Shown here piece after piece: positions 27,101-35,447 of a stretch of DNA of 64,000 bases; the first letter of the stretch is position 1; each line of letters starts with the position of its first letter. The DNA lies in the NCBI GenBank assembly GCA_963708205.1, contig OY970196.1, forward strand, positions 2,604,001-2,668,000, given 5' to 3'. The notes beneath the pieces were generated by a model. The model had not been told where the DNA came from. It made no database searches and saw nothing but the letters and a program-made list of their open reading frames with translations. The position numbers were made by a program, and so were the translations under genes. The stretch comes from CAVYTF01 sp963708205 (GTDB lineage Bacteria > Bacteroidota > Bacteroidia > Chitinophagales > Chitinophagaceae).

Positions 27101-27998
27101 CATCTTCGCGTTGTATGAAAACACTTTTTGTATCAAGTCCGGCAATTGTTGCGATTGCTTCTTCATCAAGAATAGTGTCGCGTTCCATCACGATTTCATT
27201 TCTTTCGATTGAAACAACTTCACCGGTATCTTCATCAACAAAATCTTCAACCCAGGTTCTTAGAACGCGGGCTGCTAATTTTTTACCAATATGTTTCGTC
27301 AAAGATTTTTTATCGGTAGGAACTTCAGTTGCCATTCCGAAAAGTTCAAGAATATCTTTATCTGTTTCAAAGCCGATAGAACGCAATAAAGTTGTAACAG
27401 GAAATTTTTTCTTACGGTCAATGTATGCATACATTACATTGTTGATATCTGTTGCAAATTCCATCCACGCACCTTTAAAAGGAATCACTCTTGCAGAGTA
27501 AATTTTGGTACCGTTTGGATGAACTGATTGACCGAAGAAAACACCTGGGGAACGATGCAATTGAGAAACAACAACACGTTCAGCACCATTTACTACAAAA
27601 GTTCCGCGTGGTGTCATGTAAGGAATGTTTCCTAAAAAAACATCCTGCACAATTGTTTGAAAATCGACGTGCTCTTCATCGTTACAACTCAATCGCAGCT
27701 TAGCTTTTAGAGGAACAGCATAGGTTAAACCGCGTTCCATACATTCTTCAATTGTATAGCGTGGTGGATCTATAAAATAATCAAGAAATTCAAGCATGAA
27801 AATATTACGCGTATCTGTAATCGGAAAATTTTCCTTAAACACGCGAAACAAACCTTCATTATTTCTTTTGTCAGGTGTTGTTTCTAACTGAAAAAATTCT
27901 CTGAAAGATTCAAGTTGAATGTCTAATAAATCAGGAGTTTCCGCAAGGTGTTTTGTTTTACCAAAACTAACCCTGGATTGCACTTTAGTTGATGACAT
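24195..27998 (-). CDS. rpoB: DNA-directed RNA polymerase subunit beta
   Basis: 1267 aa, the usual length in Bacteroidota. Recognisable blocks include [15 protein letters not shown], the rifampicin region [25 protein letters not shown] followed by [54 protein letters not shown] and the C-terminal [18 protein letters not shown] (segments named separately). The rifampicin-region residues look wild type. It has its own candidate promoter at 28098-28105 and terminator, and neither rplL nor rpoC is directly adjacent, which is unusual. Confidence 0.98.
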   Translation of the reverse strand: [1267 protein letters not shown]

Positions 27999-28097
27999 AG
28001 ATAATTTTAACCGGTTTACTTGTAAATTTTGGGTAAGAAAATGGGAAAATGGCCAGTTCCGCGATTGTTCTTTTTATGCTTTCCAAAATAAGGATTG

Positions 28098-28105
28098 CAA
28101 AGTTA
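28098..28105 (-). promoter_or_regulatory. Candidate -7 element of rpoB
   Basis: Minus strand TAACTTTG matches the Bacteroidota -7 consensus TAnnTTTG exactly, 100 bp upstream of the rpoB ATG. No clear -33 TTG at ideal distance. Consistent with rpoB being expressed apart from rplL. Confidence 0.5.
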
Positions 28106-28249
28106 CACATAAAAAATTAAATTATAGAGAAGAAATTTGGTATTAATTTTTTTGTGAAAAGTTTTTTAACAAAATTCTACCTACTTTTTTTAAAACATTT
28201 TTAAACTACTGCAAATTCATTTAATCTATTCGATAAAATAATTTTTTTT

Positions 28250-28954
28250 ATGACGAAGAAATTTTTATCAATCACAGTGGTGTTGTTAATGTTAGCAGCA
28301 ACCGCAGTAAAAGCACAAGTAATTATTGGTGGAGGTGGTTATTACAGACCTTATTATAGACCTTATCCCTGGAGACCGCGCAGACCTTATGTTGAGCAAC
28401 AGCAGCCTCCAAGAAGAAAAATTCCGCCATTTCAACCTTCTGTGAATATTAATGTTGCATACGGATTTCCTAATCTTGATAAAAATCAATTAGCTGAATT
28501 TGATAATTATTATAAAGGCACAGTTACAAACCAAACCGGACCTTTTATAGGATCGATCGATTATCAATTCAGCCGCTTTACAAGTATTGGTGTTCTTGGT
28601 ACTTATGGTAAGGTAGAAGTTCCGTATTACAATTACAGTGAGCAATCTTCCAATCCGGATTTTACTGGCAGATATGAAAGTTGGAGTTTGATGTTTAACC
28701 TCGTGAATTATATACCAACATATGATGATCATGTAACGCCTTATCTCAGAACTGCCATTGGTATAAATAATACCATTAGTCAAAGTTATCAGGATGCTAC
28801 CGGTACAAATTACGACTATACCGATAATACGAGTCAACTTGCTTACCAGGTATCATTGGGATTAAGAATTAAATTATCTCCCGGTGCAGGGCTTTTCCTT
28901 GAAGGCGGTTATGGAAAATATATAGGAGCAGCGGGTTTAACATTTAAGTTTTAA
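28250..28954 (+). CDS. Secreted outer-membrane beta-barrel-like protein
   Basis: 234 aa. Signal peptide (about 1-22, ending VKAQ), then a Gly/Tyr/Pro/Arg-rich stretch (about 26-60: repeated YRPY and PRRP), then a region of alternating strands ending FLEGGYGKYIGAAGLTFKF, with the terminal Phe typical of outer-membrane barrels. No known ligand. It is on the opposite strand between rpoB and rplL and so interrupts the ancestral operon. Followed by its own terminator. Confidence 0.82.
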   Translation: MTKKFLSITVVLLMLAATAVKAQVIIGGGGYYRPYYRPYPWRPRRPYVEQQQPPRRKIPPFQPSVNINVAYGFPNLDKNQLAEFDNYYKGTVTNQTGPFIGSIDYQFSRFTSIGVLGTYGKVEVPYYNYSEQSSNPDFTGRYESWSLMFNLVNYIPTYDDHVTPYLRTAIGINNTISQSYQDATGTNYDYTDNTSQLAYQVSLGLRIKLSPGAGLFLEGGYGKYIGAAGLTFKF

Positions 28955-28978
28955 GAATTTTGTGGTTGAATAAATACA

Positions 28979-29009
28979 AATCACATTGCAATGCAATGTG
29001 ATTTTTTTT
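28979..29009 (+). terminator. Intrinsic terminator of the outer-membrane-protein gene
   Basis: ATCACATTGCA and its exact reverse complement TGCAATGTGAT are separated by one base, giving a practical hairpin of 8 bp with a short loop, followed by TTTTTTTT. Confidence 0.8.
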
Positions 29010-29030
29010 AGGTAAAAATATTTTGCAAAT

Positions 29031-29062
29031 AAAAAACCTCATCAAAATTTTTGATGAGGTTT
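29031..29062 (-). terminator. Intrinsic terminator after rplL
   Basis: AACCTCATCAAAA and TTTTTGATGAGGTT form a near-perfect stem; read on the minus strand it ends in TTTTTT. It lies 21 bp beyond the rplL stop, back to back with the terminator of the convergent outer-membrane-protein gene. Confidence 0.82.
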
Positions 29063-29082
29063 AATTTTTTGAAGAAAGAAAA

Positions 29083-29463
29083 TTATTTAATTTCTACTTC
29101 AGCTCCGGCTTCTTTCAGTTTCGCTGCAAGCTCATCAGCTTCAGCTTTTGCCACGCCTTCTTTAATTGGTTTTGGAGCGCCATCAACTAAATCTTTAGCT
29201 TCTTTCAAACCTAAGCCTGTCAAATCTTTTACAATTTTTACAACCTGAAGTTTATTAGCGCCTGCACCTTTTAAAATAACATCAAAGGCTGATTTTTCTT
29301 CAGCAGCGGGAGCCGCAGCTGCAGCACCACCTCCACCTGATACAGCAACAGCTGCAGCAGCCGGTTCGATGCCATATTCATCTTTTAAAATTTTTGCTAA
29401 TTCGTTAACTTCTTTTACTGTTAAGTTAACCAATTGTTCTGCGAATGATTTTAAGTCTGCCAT
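29083..29463 (-). CDS. rplL: 50S ribosomal protein L7/L12
   Basis: 126 aa. N-terminal dimerisation helices (LKSFAEQLVNLTVKEVNELA), an Ala/Gly-rich hinge (about 38-55) and the conserved C-terminal domain EKSAFDVILKGAGANKLQVV with VRDLTGLGLKEAK-like motif (VKDLTGLGLKEAKDLVDGAP). Stalk protein that recruits translation factors. Last gene of the rplKAJL cluster here. Confidence 0.98.
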   Translation of the reverse strand: MADLKSFAEQLVNLTVKEVNELAKILKDEYGIEPAAAAVAVSGGGGAAAAAPAAEEKSAFDVILKGAGANKLQVVKIVKDLTGLGLKEAKDLVDGAPKPIKEGVAKAEADELAAKLKEAGAEVEIK

Positions 29464-29512
29464 TTTGTTTGAATTTTTTCCGCCTTCACAGTTTTACTCC
29501 GGCGGAGAGTTT

Positions 29513-29544
29513 AAAAAAATTTGCCTTAACTTTTGCTCTAAGGC
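29513..29544 (-). terminator. Possible attenuator between rplJ and rplL
   Basis: Minus strand: GCCTTA and TAAGGC form a 6-bp stem with a loop of about 10 nt, followed by AAATTTTTTT. A second, GC-rich foldback (CTCC/GGAG and CCGCC/GGCGG) lies immediately downstream at about 29482-29508. Likely a partial terminator that sets the rplJ to rplL ratio; strength not testable here. Confidence 0.5.
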
Positions 29545-29560
29545 TTGAGCATTATTTTAA

Positions 29561-30088
29561 TTAATTTAATCTTTGTTCCAAAGCCTTTACAAGATTTGCA
29601 AGTTTGTTACCTGCATTCAAACCACTGATAACATTCTTTGCAGGAGATTGCAATAAGCCAATGATTTCACCGATAAGATCATTCTTACTCTTAAGCGTTT
29701 TCAATGCTTCAAGCTGATCATTTCCAACAAATACATCACTATCAATATATGCTGCTTTCAGCACAGGTTTTTCTGTTTTCGAATCTGTGCGAAAAGAACT
29801 AATAATTAAAGCTGGCTCTTTTGCATTTTCGCTGAAAAGCAGTGCCGTTACACCATTCAGGCTTTCATACACACCTTCATATTTTTTTGAATCGATCTGT
29901 TCCAACGCTTTTTTGATAAGCGTATTTTTTGCAACCTTCATTTCAACATTTTTGTCGAAACAAATTCTGCGAAGCTTCCCCACCTGTGCAACAGTTAAAG
30001 CTTCAGTATTGGTAACGTAGAAATTATTATATTGATTGAACTTCTCTTTGAGAACTTCTATCACTTCATTTTTTTGATCTTTATTCAT
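29561..30088 (-). CDS. rplJ: 50S ribosomal protein L10
   Basis: 175 aa from the ATG at 30088 (MNKDQKNEVIEVLKEKF). The frame stays open upstream to 30157 and overlaps rplA, but L10 proteins normally begin at this NKEQK-type start; the ATG at 30097 is a second option. RKICFDKNVEMKVAKNTLIKKAL-like core (RRICFDKNVEMKVAKNTL) is the L10 RNA-binding block. Stalk base protein binding L7/L12 dimers. Confidence 0.95.
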   Translation of the reverse strand: MNKDQKNEVIEVLKEKFNQYNNFYVTNTEALTVAQVGKLRRICFDKNVEMKVAKNTLIKKALEQIDSKKYEGVYESLNGVTALLFSENAKEPALIISSFRTDSKTEKPVLKAAYIDSDVFVGNDQLEALKTLKSKNDLIGEIIGLLQSPAKNVISGLNAGNKLANLVKALEQRLN

Positions 30089-30131
30089 ATTATTCATAAC
30101 TTTAGTTGATAATTTTTCAGTGAATGAAAAA

Positions 30132-30827
30132 TTAATTCTGAATAGATTTTGTGTCAATTGAAATGCCGGGACTCATAGTGCTTGCAAGGCTAATGCCTTT
30201 AACATAAATTCCTTTTGCAGTAGAAGGCTTTAATTTAATGATTGCGTTAATTAACTCCTGACTATTGTCTGCAAGTTTATCCGGCGCAAAAGAAACGCGG
30301 CCAATTGATGCATGAACGATGCCTGCTTTATCAACTTTAAAAGCAATCTTTCCGCCTTTCACTTCATTCACAGCAGCAGCGACATCATTCGTTACAGTTC
30401 CTGTTTTTGGATTCGGCATTAAGTTACGTGGACCTAATACTTTACCAAGTTTACCGATCTTGGGCATAACAGAAGGTGTTGCAATGATTACATCAACGTC
30501 AACCCATCCTGCTTCAATTTTTTGAACAAATTCATCAAGCCCAACATAATCTGCACCTGCATTCTTTGCATCATTTTCTTTATCAGGAGTGCATAAAACC
30601 AGTACACGTTTTGTCCTGCCTGTTCCATGTGGAAGTGTCACCGTGCCGCGGACCTGCTGGTCTGCTTTTTTAGGATCAACCCCGAGACGGATATGCAGAT
30701 CAACCGAACTATCGAATTTTGTAGTATTAATTTCTTTTACAAGCGAAGAAGCATCTTTTAAAGAATAAGTTTTGTTTTTATCAATTTTTGCTTCCGCTGC
30801 TTTTCTTTTTTTATTAAGAGTTGCCAT
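30132..30827 (-). CDS. rplA: 50S ribosomal protein L1
   Basis: 231 aa. The block GKLGKVLGPRNLMPNPKTGT is the L1 signature; N-terminal KKRKAAEAKIDKNKTYSLKD is typical. L1 forms the movable L1 stalk and in many bacteria represses its own operon by binding the rplK leader. Follows rplK after 24 bp. Confidence 0.98.
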   Translation of the reverse strand: MATLNKKRKAAEAKIDKNKTYSLKDASSLVKEINTTKFDSSVDLHIRLGVDPKKADQQVRGTVTLPHGTGRTKRVLVLCTPDKENDAKNAGADYVGLDEFVQKIEAGWVDVDVIIATPSVMPKIGKLGKVLGPRNLMPNPKTGTVTNDVAAAVNEVKGGKIAFKVDKAGIVHASIGRVSFAPDKLADNSQELINAIIKLKPSTAKGIYVKGISLASTMSPGISIDTKSIQN

Positions 30828-30851
30828 TGCAATATTTTTTAGGTTCTTAAA

Positions 30852-31295
30852 TTAGTTATTCCATGGTGCAGTACCATCTACAGTTATTCCCAAACTGCGC
30901 GCTGTGCCTGCAACCATTTTCATTGCACTTTCTACAGTAAAGCAGTTGAGATCGGGCATTTTGTCTTTAGCAATTGCTTCAACTTGTGCCCATGTTACTT
31001 TACCAACTTTGTTTCGATTACTTTCTTTAGAACCTTTTTGCAATTTCGCAGCTTCCAATAATTGAATGGAAGCCGGAGCAGTTTTAATAACAAATTCAAA
31101 TGACTTGTCTGAATACACGGTGATTAAAACAGGAACAACTTTTCCTATTTTATCTTGTGTGCGTGCATTGAATTGTTTGCAAAACTCCATGATGTTTACA
31201 CCTTTGGAGCCGAGTGCAGGACCTACGGGAGGCGCGGGATTGGCCTGACCACCTTTCACCTGCAGCTTTACAAAGCCTGAGATTTCTTTAGCCAT
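30852..31295 (-). CDS. rplK: 50S ribosomal protein L11
   Basis: 147 aa. KLQVKGGQANPAPPVGPALG and GVNIMEFCKQFNARTQD identify L11; the C-terminal rRNA-binding domain ends MKMVAGTARSLGITVDG. First gene of rplK-A-J-L. No nusG, secE, tRNA-Trp or tuf upstream, where they usually lie; instead mnmA is divergent. Confidence 0.98.
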   Translation of the reverse strand: MAKEISGFVKLQVKGGQANPAPPVGPALGSKGVNIMEFCKQFNARTQDKIGKVVPVLITVYSDKSFEFVIKTAPASIQLLEAAKLQKGSKESNRNKVGKVTWAQVEAIAKDKMPDLNCFTVESAMKMVAGTARSLGITVDGTAPWNN

Positions 31296-31300
31296 ACATT

Positions 31301-31385
31301 TAATTTTTTGGTTATAACGTTATACTTTTTAGCATAACTCCCAAACAAATAATTCTTCAAAAGAACTTTTGGGGCGGCAAAGGTA
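31301..31385 (-). promoter_or_regulatory. rplK promoter element and structured leader
   Basis: The minus strand has TACCTTTG at 31378-31385, an exact TAnnTTTG -7 match. The following leader of about 75 nt can fold: CCCAAA pairs with TTTGGG, with TTCTT/AAGAA inside, and a perfect palindrome TATAACGTTATA lies about 15 bp before the ATG. This is where an L1 autoregulatory site would be expected; resemblance to the L1 rRNA site was not demonstrated. Confidence 0.5.
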
Positions 31386-31501
31386 AGGGAATCATTTGGA
31401 AAAATAAATATTTTTTGTAAAAAGATCGTTATCAATCTTCAGCTAAAATTAGAATGATTTATTCTATATGAATATCAAAAAGATGACTTGTTGCTAATCT
31501 T

Positions 31502-31509
31502 TATCTTTG
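31502..31509 (+). promoter_or_regulatory. Candidate -7 element of mnmA
   Basis: TATCTTTG, an exact match to TAnnTTTG, 13 bp before the mnmA ATG, implying a very short leader. No TTG at the usual -33 spacing. Confidence 0.45.
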
Positions 31510-31522
31510 CACAAATTTTTGC

Positions 31523-32620
31523 ATGAACCGTAAAGGGAAAGTTTTAGTGGCGATGAGTGGTGGAATAGACAGCACCGTTGTGGCTTTGATGCTTCATAAC
31601 GAAGGTTATGAAGTTATCGGCATCACCATGAAAACATGGGATTATGCTTCGAGTGGCAGCGGTCATAAAGAAACAGGCTGTTGCAATATTGATAGTTTTA
31701 ACGATGCACGCCAGGCTGCTGTGCATCACGGTTTTCCGCATTTCATTTTAGACATAAGAGAGGAGTTTGGAGATTTTGTAATTGAAAATTTTGTTGAAGA
31801 ATATCTTGCAGGTCGCACACCAAACCCTTGCGTGATGTGCAACACGCACATCAAATGGAAAGCTTTATTGAAGCGCGCAAATGCTTTGAATTGCGATTTT
31901 ATTGCGACAGGTCATTATGCAAATGTTTATCAGCATTCAAATGGCAGATATGTTATCAGCAAAGGTGTTGATGAAACAAAAGACCAGAGTTATGTTTTGT
32001 GGGGGCTTGACCAGGAATTGTTGAGCAGAACAATGTTGCCTTTGGGAAAATATCGTAAAACTGAAATAAGACAAAAGGCGCTTGACTTCGGTTATCCTGA
32101 ACTGGCAAAAAAAAGTGAGAGTTACGAAATATGTTTTGTTCCAGATAATGATTATCGGGGCTTTTTAAAAAGGCGTGTTGATGGTTTGGAAGAACAGGTT
32201 GCAGACGGTTGGTTTGTTGATGTGTATGGAAAAAAATTAGGTCTCCATAAAGGTTATCCATTTTATACCATTGGTCAACGCAAAGGTCTCGATATTGCTT
32301 TGGGGAAGCCTGCATTCGTTACAGCCATTGATCCTGAAACAAACACTGTTGTTTTGGGTGATGAAAAAGATCTGGAAAAAAGTGAAATGATCGTGAGCAA
32401 ACTTAACTGGCTGAAATACGACGGCATTTCCGAAAGCATGGAAGCGTTTACAAAAATCCGTTATAAAGATAAGGGCGCATTAAGCAATTTATATGTTGAT
32501 GAAAATGGTGTTCGTGTAAAGTTTTATGAAAATGTAAAAAGCATTGCGCCGGGACAAAGCGCTGTTTTTTATGAAGGCGATGAAGTAATCGGCGGTGGAA
32601 TTATTCAGAGAGGATTTTAA
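31523..32620 (+). CDS. mnmA: tRNA-specific 2-thiouridylase
   Basis: 365 aa. PP-loop ATPase motif MSGGIDSTV near the N-terminus, catalytic Cys in TPNPCVMCN and the second active-site Cys in SYEICFVPD; ATGHYA and DQSYVLWGL are further MnmA blocks. Thiolates U34 of Lys, Glu and Gln tRNAs. Complete. Divergent from rplK and convergent with the CHAT gene. Confidence 0.96.
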   Translation: MNRKGKVLVAMSGGIDSTVVALMLHNEGYEVIGITMKTWDYASSGSGHKETGCCNIDSFNDARQAAVHHGFPHFILDIREEFGDFVIENFVEEYLAGRTPNPCVMCNTHIKWKALLKRANALNCDFIATGHYANVYQHSNGRYVISKGVDETKDQSYVLWGLDQELLSRTMLPLGKYRKTEIRQKALDFGYPELAKKSESYEICFVPDNDYRGFLKRRVDGLEEQVADGWFVDVYGKKLGLHKGYPFYTIGQRKGLDIALGKPAFVTAIDPETNTVVLGDEKDLEKSEMIVSKLNWLKYDGISESMEAFTKIRYKDKGALSNLYVDENGVRVKFYENVKSIAPGQSAVFYEGDEVIGGGIIQRGF

Positions 32621-32646
32621 CCGGAATAAAAATTACTTATCAATTT

Positions 32647-35421
32647 TTAAAAAATTCCAGAGAAATTTTTTCTTCTTTTTCTCAGCATAAAAAAAGTAAT
32701 TGCTGCAAGAATAACACAGGCAACAATTATCCACCAAAAACTTTCTTTGGCCGCTGAAAGCTTTAACGGCTCTGCATTTCCGGCGAGAACCATGTTTGCC
32801 CAATAATAAGGTAACATTTTATCACTGCTGTTATTTTGAATGAAATATAACTTCGCTTTTTGCAAAGCCACATCTTTTGGCATTCCTTCAGAAAGATACT
32901 CATGAAATTTTTCAGAGATCGCATAAATTGTTTGATCATCTGCTTTCCATAACGTTGCAGCAACACATGGAATTCCAGCTGCAGCAAAACCACGCGCTAA
33001 ACTGTAAATACCTTCGCCGGTTGCGTTTTTTCCAACACTGGTTTGGCACGCACTCAACACAACTAATTGTGTGGCGGGATTGGTTAATAATTGAAGATCT
33101 GATAAATGAATAACGGCATCCTGCATGTAAAGCAACGGTTCATTCGAGCTGTCTGCATGAGCATGAGAAAAAACATTTACAACAGAAAAATCAGAAACAA
33201 AATGCATGAAATTTTTTTGCGAAGCATCTTCATGCAATAATAATTTACTGCTGTTATAATGTGCTGCACATTTTTGCAAAGCATCATCTCCATGCAACAA
33301 ACTCGGCAACTTCAGGCTTTCATTAAAAGTAACAGGCGCAAAGCCAAGAAAATTTTCTTTAGGGTTTGAATTTGAAATTGTCTTAATTAAATATCGCACC
33401 GAATAAACATAACTGAAAGCAAAATCATTCAGTAAAAATTGACTTCCATTTTTATCTGTACATATTGCTTCAAAAGGAATTAAAAAATTATCAGGACAAA
33501 TAATTACTCTTCCTTTTTCAATATTTAATGGCTGAAATAATAATTGATATAATTGATTAGATGTTTTTGCAAACGAATCATAGTTGTTATTGAGCGTTTC
33601 TTTGTCTGAACATAGCTGCAAAAATTCACTTAATTTTTTACTGTTGAATTCTTTTGATGAAAGCTTTATAAATTTTGTATTTGTTTTTGAAATAGCAAGT
33701 GCATATGCAACAGAATCATTCATAAAATAATAAATGAGACTTTGGTTGTGCTTGCCAAGATAATTTTGCAGCTCTTTAAGCGAAGGAACTTTATCTGCAT
33801 ATTTATATTGATAATAAACAGGATATTTTTGTTCGAGTGATTTTGTGTAATCTTCGAATTCATCTTTCGTTTTCAGCCATTTTATTTGTTGCGCATTGTA
33901 TGCTGGCGAATTTTCCGGAAGTGCAGCAAGTGATTGTTCCTGCTGAATAATATTTGCATGAAGATTTTCTTCCTTTGCAATTTCATTTTTAGGAAGATAA
34001 GCAGCAGCGCCAAGTTCATTCAACTTATCATTAAGTAAAACGGCTCTGCTTTTTTCCATGAAATAAAAAGCCATTGAATCATTTTTTGCGAGGTAAGAAG
34101 CTTCGATGGCATTTTCAAAAAAATCTCTCGTGTTATTACGCCAAAAAAGTTTACTCTCTTCTCCGATCTGTTCATGACGTGTTTGTGTAATCACAGAATC
34201 CGTTACCTGTGCGGCTTTGAGGCAAGCAAACAGATAAGTAGAAAAATGATTTGCCTCGTATTGCTTTAAAAGCAACTCGGTTTTATCATTCATCAATACA
34301 ATTATTAATTCTTTGAAACTGATGCTGTTTAGATCTTGCGCTAAAGGACTTATTAAATCATTTTTATCAATATTTATTTTCAATAACCTGAATGCCTGAT
34401 CATAATATTTTTCAGCATCATTAAATTTTTTCTGTTGAAAAAATACTTCACCAAGATCGATAGCTGTAGAAGCAATAGTTACTTTGTTTTTATCTTTTGA
34501 TGCATATTCAATGGCTTTTAAATAGCATGCTTTAGCATTTATATAATTATGCAAACTGTCCAAATAAAAATTCCCAAAAGCAATATAATCTTTTGCTATT
34601 TGTGTATTATTTCCTGATTGTATCCGCGCTTGAATTGCCTGTGAAAATAAATTTTCAGCTATCTGAAATTTTTTTTCTATTTCAAAATTTCTTGCTTCTG
34701 TTTTTAATGCAGTGGCGTAATTATATTTATCCAACATTTTATCAGCAGTTAAAATCGTCTTTAAAACAGCAAGCGATTCCGCTAATTTATTTTCATAAGA
34801 AAGTGCTTCTGCTTTTTTATTCAATATTTCAAAAAGCAGCGAAGAATCTTTTTTGGCAAGAGAATAATTAATGTCATTCATACATTCCTCAACGCTTTTT
34901 TCATAATCACCATTATCAAAAAAAATATTCGCCTTTGCTAATCTTGCATAAATAACTCTAAAGGAAAGATCGGGAAACTTAATTGCATATACAATTGTAC
35001 TATCATAAGCGAAAGCCGCATTTTCTAACAATCCAATTATTTCAAGGGTATATGCAAGATGAATATAATTCGCAACGAGAAAATATTCAGAACCTCGTTT
35101 TGAGGTGCTATTGATTTTTATCGCCTGGTTTAAATATTGAATTCCTGCCTTATAATTTTGAAATGTCAGCACTTCAGTGTATCCTATTTTATCAAGTAAT
35201 TCGGCATAGACAGAATCAGAAATTGATTGTGCAGTTTCTAATTTTTTTTTTACGTTATAATAATCAATCAATTTTTCTTTTGGAGATGTTCCCTTGTTAT
35301 TTTCAATGAGGTCTATAGTTTGAAGAAAATTTTTATCCTGTTGTGCTATGCACGAAAAACAGAAAGCATAAGTTGGTACACTTATGCTTAAATAAATGAG
35401 AATTCTTCGATAATGTTTCAA
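32647..35421 (-). CDS. TPR-CHAT protein: exported caspase-like putative protease
   Basis: 924 aa. Signal sequence at about 1-26 (a Cys near its end could also make it a lipoprotein), TPR helices over about 100-400, a coiled linker, then a C-terminal CHAT domain: His755 in SHAHAD and Cys792 in SACQTS are the expected catalytic dyad, with GEGIYSLARGFAAAG after it. A single membrane helix (about 897-915) and a basic RKRRK tail end the protein. With signal and tail helix the CHAT part should face the periplasm. Last gene of a sigma/anti-sigma operon. CHAT domains are caspase relatives; in TPR-CHAT proteins of other systems they cleave specific protein targets. The target here is unknown. Confidence 0.88.
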   Translation of the reverse strand: MKHYRRILIYLSISVPTYAFCFSCIAQQDKNFLQTIDLIENNKGTSPKEKLIDYYNVKKKLETAQSISDSVYAELLDKIGYTEVLTFQNYKAGIQYLNQAIKINSTSKRGSEYFLVANYIHLAYTLEIIGLLENAAFAYDSTIVYAIKFPDLSFRVIYARLAKANIFFDNGDYEKSVEECMNDINYSLAKKDSSLLFEILNKKAEALSYENKLAESLAVLKTILTADKMLDKYNYATALKTEARNFEIEKKFQIAENLFSQAIQARIQSGNNTQIAKDYIAFGNFYLDSLHNYINAKACYLKAIEYASKDKNKVTIASTAIDLGEVFFQQKKFNDAEKYYDQAFRLLKINIDKNDLISPLAQDLNSISFKELIIVLMNDKTELLLKQYEANHFSTYLFACLKAAQVTDSVITQTRHEQIGEESKLFWRNNTRDFFENAIEASYLAKNDSMAFYFMEKSRAVLLNDKLNELGAAAYLPKNEIAKEENLHANIIQQEQSLAALPENSPAYNAQQIKWLKTKDEFEDYTKSLEQKYPVYYQYKYADKVPSLKELQNYLGKHNQSLIYYFMNDSVAYALAISKTNTKFIKLSSKEFNSKKLSEFLQLCSDKETLNNNYDSFAKTSNQLYQLLFQPLNIEKGRVIICPDNFLIPFEAICTDKNGSQFLLNDFAFSYVYSVRYLIKTISNSNPKENFLGFAPVTFNESLKLPSLLHGDDALQKCAAHYNSSKLLLHEDASQKNFMHFVSDFSVVNVFSHAHADSSNEPLLYMQDAVIHLSDLQLLTNPATQLVVLSACQTSVGKNATGEGIYSLARGFAAAGIPCVAATLWKADDQTIYAISEKFHEYLSEGMPKDVALQKAKLYFIQNNSSDKMLPYYWANMVLAGNAEPLKLSAAKESFWWIIVACVILAAITFFMLRKRRKNFSGIF

Positions 35422-35447
35422 AACATTTTTTTTACATTATCAAATAA

